Positions 9,358 through 16,445 of a stretch of DNA of 64,000 nt are shown here, one piece after another. Both the position numbers and the translations under genes were made by a program. The notes under the pieces are model-generated. The model did not search any database, was not told the origin of the DNA, and saw only the letters and a list, made by a program, of their open reading frames with translations. Positions within the stretch are counted from its first letter, which is position 1. The number at the start of each line of letters is the position of its first letter. Source of the DNA: Zhongshania aquatica (GTDB lineage Bacteria > Pseudomonadota > Gammaproteobacteria > Pseudomonadales > Spongiibacteraceae); the NCBI RefSeq assembly GCF_027257955.1, contig NZ_JANZNQ010000003.1, positions 230,036 to 294,035 of the forward strand. Reading direction: 5' to 3'.

Positions 9358-10664
9358 GCTCGCACCACCCCCGAACGTCGATCTGTGGCGTCACGCAGTG
9401 CATCCCCAAGTATATTAAATGCGAGTACCGATAGACTTATAAATAATGCTGGAAGCAGCAGTTGCCTCGGATGTGACAACAGTGTCTTTATGCCGTCATT
9501 GCATAATGCGCCCCATGACGTTGTCGGCGGCGATACCCCCATACCGATAAACGATAGGAATGCCTCGGTAAAAATGGCTTGGGGAATCGCAAAGCTAAAG
9601 GCCACTAATATCATCGGCAGCACGTTCGGCAACATATGACGGAGAATCATTCGAGACGTACCAACCCCCGCAATACGAGAGGCCTCAACAAAGGGCTGAC
9701 TGCGTAGGGCCAAAACTTGGCCGCGAATAAGCCGCGCGCTGCCGGGCCAACTCAGCATCAACATGGCCAAAATCAGCGGCATAATGCCGTTTTCTCCGGG
9801 ACCGATACCAAAGGCCACGCGAAATAAAATCATAAACAGCAAAAACGGCAAAGCGACGACAAAATCGACAAAGCGCATAGCGAGTTGATCAACCCAACCG
9901 CCCATCAGCCCTGCTATTGCACCAAAAATGCAACCAAAACTGATATAGAGCAATGGGGCAACAACACCCACAAACAAGGAGGTACGCCCACCCGCCATTA
10001 GACGCGCGAGCATATCGCGACCCAAGGCGTCGGTACCCAATGGATGGGCCGGCAACTCAACCCATTGGCTTGTGTTATTGGTAACGGGGATCAGTCCTTG
10101 TAGCTGGGCTTCAAACGCAGAAATAGCAGCCTCTGGCCGAATCTCTCTAGCCAATAACAGCAGCCCTGTATCCGCATCGGCAATGGTGTAGCGATATAAC
10201 TCTCTACTGAGTTGCAGGCGATCTTGAAAGTAGTTGTCTGAGGTATCGGCAATGGCCAAACCCAAACCTGGTTTATGGGCGTCACCACGATATATTCGAT
10301 ACCGTGTTACGCCTTCCAACACAGGCCAGTGTAATCGTACATATTCTGTGTTCGCCGCGTGCACTTTCAAACCCGCAGGCATATCACTTAGTGCCGAAGG
10401 GCGCCAGGCACCATTGTCTGATATAACCCGAACAGAATAGGCTGGACTTGGGCCGTCAGAGATTTGAGACAACCATTGTTGCGAGGGGCTCTGCTGCCAA
10501 AGTAGCGGGCCAACACTCACAAACAACAACAAAAATACCACCACAGTAGCGGACAAAATAACGGTCGGGCTTGCCATGCTGGGCAGTGCAATGGGAGCGA
10601 CCATTTCGAGATCGTCGGCACTGCCCCATGTTTTCGGGGCAAAGCGAAATACAGATATCGTCAT
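9354..10664 (-). CDS. oppC: Peptide ABC transporter permease (OppC type) with extra FN3-like periplasmic domain
   Basis: 436 residues, over 100 more than a typical OppC (about 300). TM1 is near residues 33-53. Residues about 55-210 form an enlarged periplasmic loop, and from HPLGTDALGRDMLARL onward it is a standard DppBC/OppC permease with five TMs and the EAA loop (EASRIAGVG). Within the loop, residues 95-165 read like a fibronectin type III domain: PAGLKVHAA, YVRLHWPVLEGVTRYRIYRG and ELYRYTIADAD match the strand pattern and the W and Y-x-Y positions of FN3. The start is ATG with GAGG upstream, 13 bp after oppB. The FN3 call is from pattern, not from a search. Confidence 0.85.
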   Translation of the reverse strand: MTISVFRFAPKTWGSADDLEMVAPIALPSMASPTVILSATVVVFLLLFVSVGPLLWQQSPSQQWLSQISDGPSPAYSVRVISDNGAWRPSALSDMPAGLKVHAANTEYVRLHWPVLEGVTRYRIYRGDAHKPGLGLAIADTSDNYFQDRLQLSRELYRYTIADADTGLLLLAREIRPEAAISAFEAQLQGLIPVTNNTSQWVELPAHPLGTDALGRDMLARLMAGGRTSLFVGVVAPLLYISFGCIFGAIAGLMGGWVDQLAMRFVDFVVALPFLLFMILFRVAFGIGPGENGIMPLILAMLMLSWPGSARLIRGQVLALRSQPFVEASRIAGVGTSRMILRHMLPNVLPMILVAFSFAIPQAIFTEAFLSFIGMGVSPPTTSWGALCNDGIKTLLSHPRQLLLPALFISLSVLAFNILGDALRDATDRRSGVVRA

Positions 10665-10677
10665 TTAGCTGCGCCTC

Positions 10678-11622
10678 TCATGACCGACCTCGGTGTAAAC
10701 GAATTCGCGGATCAATCAAGCCGTAACTTATATCTACTAAAACAACCACTAAAACTAAGAATGCACCATAAAAAACCGTAGTTCCCATAATGACCGTGTA
10801 GTCGAGTTGCTGCACAGCCTGCACAAAGTAGCGTCCCAAACCGGGAATGGCGAAGATTAACTCAACGACAAAGCCGCCCGTGGTAATCGCCGCAATCGTT
10901 GGGCCTAGCTCGGTGACAACCGGTAAAACCGCATTGCGTAACTGGTGATGGAAAAATAATCGCCAGCCATTTACTCCTTTTGCTTTGGCGGCAATATTGA
11001 AGTCTGCACTTAGCACTTCTAACATAGAGGCGCGCATGATTCGACTTAGATACGCCATCGTGCCCAGACCTAAAACCAATGCGGGCACCCAGATTTGACT
11101 CACACTTCCCCAACCCGCCACCGGTAATAACGTTGTTTCTGCCGCGTTATTCAACGCAACAATAACTAGCTGAGCAAGGCCGGCAATCACAAAACCGGGC
11201 ACTGAAATTGCCGCGATCACGGCAATCATCACTACGCGATCTGGCCAGCGATTTTTACAATATGCTGCCGCTGAACCCGCAGAAATACCGCCCACCAATG
11301 CAATTAAAACTGCGGCGATACCAAGCGTTGCCGAAATGGGAAAGTGCTCTCGAATGATGTCATTTACACTACGGTTTTCCTGCGTAAAAGAGATGCCGAA
11401 ATCACCTCGAAGCATATTGCTCATAAACAATTGGTACTGCTCTATTAGTGGTTTGTCCAAACCATAGCGGGCTTCTAGCTGCGCTCGCACGGCAGGCGAC
11501 ATCGCTTTTTCCTGGGTTAGCGGATCGCCGGGCACCGCATGCATCGCAAAAAACGTGGCCGTGGCAATAAACCAAATAGTGATTAAACCCGACAGCAGCC
11601 TTCTGGCAATGAAATTCACCAT
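10678..11622 (-). CDS. oppB: Peptide ABC transporter permease (OppB type)
   Basis: 314 residues from the ATG at 11622, two bases behind the stop of the binding-protein gene. Six TM segments are visible. The N-terminus IARRLLSGLITIWFIATATFFAMHAVPGDP is the hallmark of OppB/DppB, and the EAA-like loop ASMLEVLSADFNIAAKAKG precedes the last TMs. It forms the translocation channel with OppC. An upstream GTG in the same frame would lie within the preceding gene and is not needed. Confidence 0.92.
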   Translation of the reverse strand: MVNFIARRLLSGLITIWFIATATFFAMHAVPGDPLTQEKAMSPAVRAQLEARYGLDKPLIEQYQLFMSNMLRGDFGISFTQENRSVNDIIREHFPISATLGIAAVLIALVGGISAGSAAAYCKNRWPDRVVMIAVIAAISVPGFVIAGLAQLVIVALNNAAETTLLPVAGWGSVSQIWVPALVLGLGTMAYLSRIMRASMLEVLSADFNIAAKAKGVNGWRLFFHHQLRNAVLPVVTELGPTIAAITTGGFVVELIFAIPGLGRYFVQAVQQLDYTVIMGTTVFYGAFLVLVVVLVDISYGLIDPRIRLHRGRS

Positions 11623-11624
11623 AA

Positions 11625-13268
11625 TTACTGTTCGATCCACGCATAACGGAAGAAAGGATCACCACCAAAAATTGAGCGTCTTACACCTTTTAAGCGCGGG
11701 TTCTGTACATATAAAGAACCATTTTCATAGGTTGGCAGTATAGGAACGTCTTCCACCACAATGCGCTGAATCTGGGCCATCGCATTAAACCGGGTGCGGG
11801 TATCTGAGCTGTGCTGAGCTAAGCGAATCCAGCGATCATAAAGAGGGTTGCTATAACGCCCACGATTATTTTCGTTCCATGAAGCAAACAAGTCAGCAAA
11901 GGTCATAATATCGTCGTAGTCCGGCCCCCAGGCGGCCGCGACTATATCAAAATCGCCGCGACGCATTTTTTCAATCCGCTGCTTAAATACCTGCTGATCA
12001 ATACGCAGCTCAATACCCAAGCCTTTTTTAAACAAATACTGATAATACTCCGCCTCTTGTAATGCCCTAGGACTGTCCCCTGCCAATAACACCAAGGGCG
12101 GAAATTTGTCTAAGCCTAATTCTTCCTTAGCCTGCGCAAGATATTCCCGCGCCGCGGCAATATCAGGATCTACCCTCATTACGGGGTACTCCTCTCTAAA
12201 TGGGTCTTTCATTCCTTTTACCGTAACCGGAAAAAGAGAATACGCAGGCTTTATACCGGGTAAACCTATAATCTTGTTAACCAATAAATCAGGATCTATA
12301 AGTCGCTGCACCGCTTTTCTGAAGGATCTATTCGCGGTAATTCGACCCTCGCGAAAATTAAACTCAAGAAAGAATAAAGAACCGGTGTGAAAATACTCAA
12401 TGTCGAAACCGCGCTCAACTGCCTCGTTCAGCAAACCGGTATCTAAAGGTGCAATCGCGATTTGCCCATCGCGGAATAAATTAAATTGTGCGCTCGGATC
12501 GGCAGTAATATAGGGCATATCGATTTCATTAATTTTTACCGAATCTGCTTGCCAATATTGGCTGTTTTTACGTAATCGCAGATGCGCGCCATGAATCCAT
12601 TTTTCCAATACAAACGCGCCATTAAAAACCAACTTGTCGCTGTCTGCTGCGTAGCGACTACCCCAATGGTCAAGCACATCCTCTCGCATTGGCAAAAACG
12701 TCATAAATGCCGCTAGACTAAGAAAATAAGGACAGGGTTGGCCAAACTCTACTCGCAATTCGTAATCGGAAACTGCCCTTACACCTAACTCAGATTCCGG
12801 CAGCTTGCCATTATTCACAGCCTCTGCATTTTTTACCGGATAAAAAATAAACGCATACTGTGACGCCGTAGTTGGCTTTAGCGCATGGCGCCAAGCAAAC
12901 ACAAAATCATGGGCCGTAACGGGTTTACCATCGCTCCAACGGGCAGACTCTCGCAACCAAAAACTGGCTCCGTCAGCATCAAGCTGCCAACGCTCAGCAA
13001 CCCCCGCCGCTAACTGACCATTAGCATCGTATACCAGCAAGCCTTCCATTAAATGGGACAATATAAATCCGGCAATGGTGTCAGTCGCAACCGCACTATT
13101 TAAGGTTGGCGGTTCAGTCGCTAAGGCCAGAGTCACTTTAGCTTGGGCGGCATCAACCGCCTGCGCATTTGCAGGAGCGCTGATAACAAGGATAAACAAA
13201 CAACTAGCAATTAGCTGCGTAGACAATGAACGCAGGACTATAAACCGGCTAAGCAAGGTTTTCGCCAT
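11625..13268 (-). CDS. oppA: Periplasmic peptide-binding protein (OppA/SBP_bac_5 family)
   Basis: 547 residues from the ATG at 13268. A Sec signal peptide ends at about APANAQA, followed by the SBP_bac_5 pattern: LALATEPPTLNSAVATD, LMEGLLVYD, VAERWQLDADGASFWLRESARWSDGKPVTAHDFVFAWRHAL. It captures peptides in the periplasm and delivers them to OppBC. The open frame extends 62 codons further upstream, but that stretch has no signal sequence and would run into divergent mnmC. It is the first gene of the operon oppA-B-C-D-F. The upstream gap to mnmC is only 48 bp, so both promoters are tightly packed. Confidence 0.9.
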   Translation of the reverse strand: MAKTLLSRFIVLRSLSTQLIASCLFILVISAPANAQAVDAAQAKVTLALATEPPTLNSAVATDTIAGFILSHLMEGLLVYDANGQLAAGVAERWQLDADGASFWLRESARWSDGKPVTAHDFVFAWRHALKPTTASQYAFIFYPVKNAEAVNNGKLPESELGVRAVSDYELRVEFGQPCPYFLSLAAFMTFLPMREDVLDHWGSRYAADSDKLVFNGAFVLEKWIHGAHLRLRKNSQYWQADSVKINEIDMPYITADPSAQFNLFRDGQIAIAPLDTGLLNEAVERGFDIEYFHTGSLFFLEFNFREGRITANRSFRKAVQRLIDPDLLVNKIIGLPGIKPAYSLFPVTVKGMKDPFREEYPVMRVDPDIAAAREYLAQAKEELGLDKFPPLVLLAGDSPRALQEAEYYQYLFKKGLGIELRIDQQVFKQRIEKMRRGDFDIVAAAWGPDYDDIMTFADLFASWNENNRGRYSNPLYDRWIRLAQHSSDTRTRFNAMAQIQRIVVEDVPILPTYENGSLYVQNPRLKGVRRSIFGGDPFFRYAWIEQ

Positions 13269-13316
13269 TTTCACTGCTACAATACGCCCCCCGGCAAGAC
13301 TGAACTTAACTTTATA

Positions 13317-15389
13317 ATGGCTAAAAGCTCGCACCCAAATCCCTACTTTCTTGAAGCTGCCAATATCGACTGGGGCACAGACGGTGTCCCCAGAGATGGC
13401 ATTTACGGCGACATTTATTTCAGCCAGGAAAGCGGCATCGAAGAAAGTCGCCATGTTTTTTTATCTCACAACAAACTGTCCGAACGATGGCACGCTCTAG
13501 ACGCAGAAAAAAGTGGAAGGTTCACCATCATCGAAACCGGTTTTGGCACCGGACTAAATTTTTTGCTCGCCTGGCAACTTTGGCAATCAATCGCGCCTTC
13601 CAACTGGCAGCTCCATTACATTTCTGTCGAAAAACATCCGCTAAATTTACAAGATCTGAAAAAAGCGCATGCCACATGGCCAGAACTGGAATCTTTCGCC
13701 TCTATACTACAGCACAACTATCCGCCGCGCGTACCCGGACAGCACCGCAGAATGTTGAATAGTGCACAAGTTTGCTTAGATTTACTGTTTGGCGATGCAC
13801 TTGAGTGCTTACCGGCACTGTTAGACTCGCCAACAGCGCTAGATTCGTCCGACTCAAACACCTCGCTAGACCAAAGTCCGCGCGCCGACGCGTGGTTTCT
13901 AGACGGCTTTTCTCCCGCCAGCAATCCAGATATGTGGCACGACACGCTATTTAGCTGCATGGGCGCGCTAAGTAAAATAGGCAGCACTTTTGCCACCTTC
14001 ACATCGGCGGGATTTGTAAAACGGGGCCTGCGTGCGCAGGGCTTTAAAATAGAAAAAGTCGCTGGCTACGGTCGCAAACGGGAAATGTTGAGAGGTGAGC
14101 TTACCGCGGCGGCGGACACAAATGCACCGAGGCCAGAGTCAGTCGCCGTGCCTTGGCATCGGCCATCGGCGCATACAAAGGCCGAAAACGTTATTGTCAT
14201 TGGCGCAGGGCTCGCGGGCTGCAGTACTGCATTGGCACTCGCCAATCGAGGTTTAAACGTCAGCGTTATCGAACGTGGCACACCGGCTAGCGGTGCGTCG
14301 GGCAACCCACAGGGCATTCTCTACACCAAGCTATCACCTGCTCCCGGCGATTTGAATCAATTCACCCTGAATAGCTTTTTGTTTGCCTTACCTTATTATC
14401 GTGAGCAATTAGCCCGTGGCGACATTGAAGGCGAATTATGCGGCGTGCTACAACTTGCAAATTCCGAGAAAGATACCGTTCAGTTCGATCAATTAAGGTC
14501 ATTATTAAGTGAACAAGACTGGCTGCAATTTGTTAGCGGCGGAGAACTTGCCGAAAAGAGTGGTCTAGCGCTAACCGGCAAAGCCTACTTTTATCCCGGC
14601 GCTGGCTGGCTGTCACCACCCAGTGTATGCAATGCGGGATTAAATCATCCAAACATTCACGTTATCAGCCACTGCGAGGCGATATCGCTAGAATATGAAT
14701 CCGAACAAAGCCCTCAATGGCGAGTAAATGATATAGAGGGAAAAACTATCGCTAATGGCGATACCGTCGTTGTCGCAAACAGCAACGACGCCAAACAATT
14801 CCTTCAAACCCAACATCTGCCGCTAAAACCGATCCGCGGTCAACTTAGCTATATAGAAGACTCCGCATTAACAGCAACTCCGCGCTGCGTCGTATGCCAT
14901 GAGGGGTATTTGGCACCTGCCATAGGAGGTTCGCTATGCTTAGGTGCGAGTTTTAATTTGCGCAATACCGGTACCGCGCTTGAAGAAAGTGATCACGACT
15001 GGAACCTTAGTCAACTCGACGCGCTCTCCCCCAATCTACTAAAACGCCCCGTCACACCAACGGGCGGGAGGGCCTCATTGCGGTGTACCAGTCCAGATTA
15101 CCTTCCTATTGTGGGCGCCGCTCCGATCGTCGCAGATTTCGCACAGAACTACGTAAAACTGGGCAAAGACGCCCGACGAGCCATCAACAAATCCGCCAGC
15201 AACTACCCAAACTTATACGTTAATGTGGCTCATGGCTCCCGTGGATTAACATCTACCCCTCTATGCGCAGAACTGATCGCCAGCTATATTTGTGGAGAGG
15301 TTCGCCCCCTTCCCCGCAATTTGTGTGAGAGCCTGTCACCCGCGCGCTTTATCATTCGCAACATAATCCGCAATCACGCTGTTGAATAA
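13317..15389 (+). CDS. mnmC: tRNA 5-methylaminomethyl-2-thiouridine biosynthesis bifunctional protein MnmC
   Basis: 690 residues, close to E. coli MnmC (668). The N-terminal DUF752-type methyltransferase has a SAM motif ETGFGTGLNFLLAW near residue 79 and the DAWFLDGFSPASNPDMW block. The C-terminal FAD oxidoreductase begins near residue 289 with VIVIGAGLAGCSTALALANRG and ends in HGSRGLTSTPLCAELIA. It converts cmnm5s2U34 to mnm5s2U34 in tRNA wobble positions: the oxidoreductase removes the carboxymethyl group and the methyltransferase adds methyl from SAM. A TATAAT lies on the start codon (13313-13318), so the real -10 is unclear; no strong ribosome site is present. Divergent from oppA. Confidence 0.95.
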   Translation: MAKSSHPNPYFLEAANIDWGTDGVPRDGIYGDIYFSQESGIEESRHVFLSHNKLSERWHALDAEKSGRFTIIETGFGTGLNFLLAWQLWQSIAPSNWQLHYISVEKHPLNLQDLKKAHATWPELESFASILQHNYPPRVPGQHRRMLNSAQVCLDLLFGDALECLPALLDSPTALDSSDSNTSLDQSPRADAWFLDGFSPASNPDMWHDTLFSCMGALSKIGSTFATFTSAGFVKRGLRAQGFKIEKVAGYGRKREMLRGELTAAADTNAPRPESVAVPWHRPSAHTKAENVIVIGAGLAGCSTALALANRGLNVSVIERGTPASGASGNPQGILYTKLSPAPGDLNQFTLNSFLFALPYYREQLARGDIEGELCGVLQLANSEKDTVQFDQLRSLLSEQDWLQFVSGGELAEKSGLALTGKAYFYPGAGWLSPPSVCNAGLNHPNIHVISHCEAISLEYESEQSPQWRVNDIEGKTIANGDTVVVANSNDAKQFLQTQHLPLKPIRGQLSYIEDSALTATPRCVVCHEGYLAPAIGGSLCLGASFNLRNTGTALEESDHDWNLSQLDALSPNLLKRPVTPTGGRASLRCTSPDYLPIVGAAPIVADFAQNYVKLGKDARRAINKSASNYPNLYVNVAHGSRGLTSTPLCAELIASYICGEVRPLPRNLCESLSPARFIIRNIIRNHAVE

Positions 15390-15399
15390 GGTAAATCAC

Positions 15400-15480
15400 A
15401 TGGTGTATTCGGGAGGATTTGTGGCAGACTCGATCAAGAGAATACAGTCAAAAACCGAAATACCGTTTATTGGTAAATAA
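15400..15480 (+). CDS. Possible 26-residue (or 19-residue) small protein or leader peptide
   Basis: An in-frame ATG at 15400, or a GTG at 15421, opens a frame ending in TAA at 15478-15480, directly against the TTG of the next gene in the same frame. The GTG is preceded by GGGAGGATTT, one of the strongest Shine-Dalgarno sequences in the window. The short product would be MADSIKRIQSKTEIPFIGK, with no similarity I know. It might be a leader peptide coupled to the downstream cyclase gene, or chance. Codon evidence is too short to decide. Confidence 0.3.
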   Translation: MVYSGGFVADSIKRIQSKTEIPFIGK

Positions 15481-15486
15481 TTGAAG

Positions 15487-16338
15487 ATGTTCGCCCCATT
15501 CCGACTTAGCGTTGTTACACCTATATTGCAGCTGGCGCGACGCGTTGCAGCTGCATGCAGCCTAATGGTATTGGCGTCTGCCTCCAGCTTAGCCGAACTG
15601 CCTTACGAGTTGATTAGCAGCTACCCTCACCAACCTGCCCTATTCACCCAAGGTCTTGAACTCTACCAAGGCAAGCTCTACGAAAGCAGTGGATTATATG
15701 GCTACTCTAAAATTGTCAGCCGACGTTTTCCGCCCGAGCCCACTGACAGCATTACGGGCACCGCGTTGCCTCCCAACATCTTCGCAGAGGGCATAAGCCA
15801 ATACCGGGGCAAATTATATATGCTCACGTGGAAAGCCGAACGCGGACTCATCATCGATCCACAGCATTTTAAATTGCTAGGAACCTTTGCCTACCAAGGT
15901 GAAGGCTGGGGACTGTGTGCAAGTGTTGTTAAGGGACGGAAGGATCATTTTGTCATGAGCAATGGTAGCAACGAATTGCAATGGCTGGCCGCAGACAGCA
16001 TGAAACTTATCAATACTCTTCCGGTTACTGACAACGGTAAAGCGGTGGATCAGCTAAACGAGCTGGAATGCCTAGATGATTACGTGATCGCCAATCGGTG
16101 GCACACAAACGAGCTGCTTATTATCGACGGACGGACCGGCAAGGTAGTCGGCAAGCTTGACCTCAGCGATCTAGTAGAAGCAGCGAATAAAACCAGCCCA
16201 CTCGCCACAGAGGCAGTGCTAAATGGTATTGCCTATGATGCTAGTGACAATAGCTGGCTGGTCACAGGCAAATTATGGCCGACCATATTCCGTATTCGAT
16301 TTACCTTACCAACGCTGCCTGCGCTCGCAGCTCATTGA
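15487..16338 (+). CDS. Secreted glutaminyl-peptide cyclotransferase (plant/bacterial type, PF05096)
   Basis: 283 residues. An N-terminal hydrophobic stretch (AAACSLMVLASASSLAEL) acts as signal peptide or anchor. The body matches the glutamine cyclotransferase beta-propeller family: PYELISSYPHQPALFTQGLE, LYESSGLYGYSKI, FAEGISQYRGKLYMLTWK, LNELECLDDYVIANRW and NGIAYDASDNSWLVTGKLW. The family converts N-terminal Gln to pyroglutamate on secreted peptides or proteins. The ATG at 15487 is used; an in-frame TTG at 15481 directly abuts a preceding TAA. The predicted place of action is the periplasm; substrates are unknown. Confidence 0.85.
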   Translation: MFAPFRLSVVTPILQLARRVAAACSLMVLASASSLAELPYELISSYPHQPALFTQGLELYQGKLYESSGLYGYSKIVSRRFPPEPTDSITGTALPPNIFAEGISQYRGKLYMLTWKAERGLIIDPQHFKLLGTFAYQGEGWGLCASVVKGRKDHFVMSNGSNELQWLAADSMKLINTLPVTDNGKAVDQLNELECLDDYVIANRWHTNELLIIDGRTGKVVGKLDLSDLVEAANKTSPLATEAVLNGIAYDASDNSWLVTGKLWPTIFRIRFTLPTLPALAAH

Positions 16339-16445
16339 ATTAGCACTTACGACCTTAAAGCGGGAGCTGTGGCGCTAATGCAATTCCCCGTCACAGGCCC
16401 TAGAATAGAAACCGATGTTAATTTCGCCAAATATATGGATTACGC

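Noticed and set aside
13269..13454. Extension of the peptide-binding protein by 62 residues
   Set aside because: The added segment lacks a signal sequence and runs into the divergent mnmC gene; the ATG at 13268 starts a proper signal peptide.
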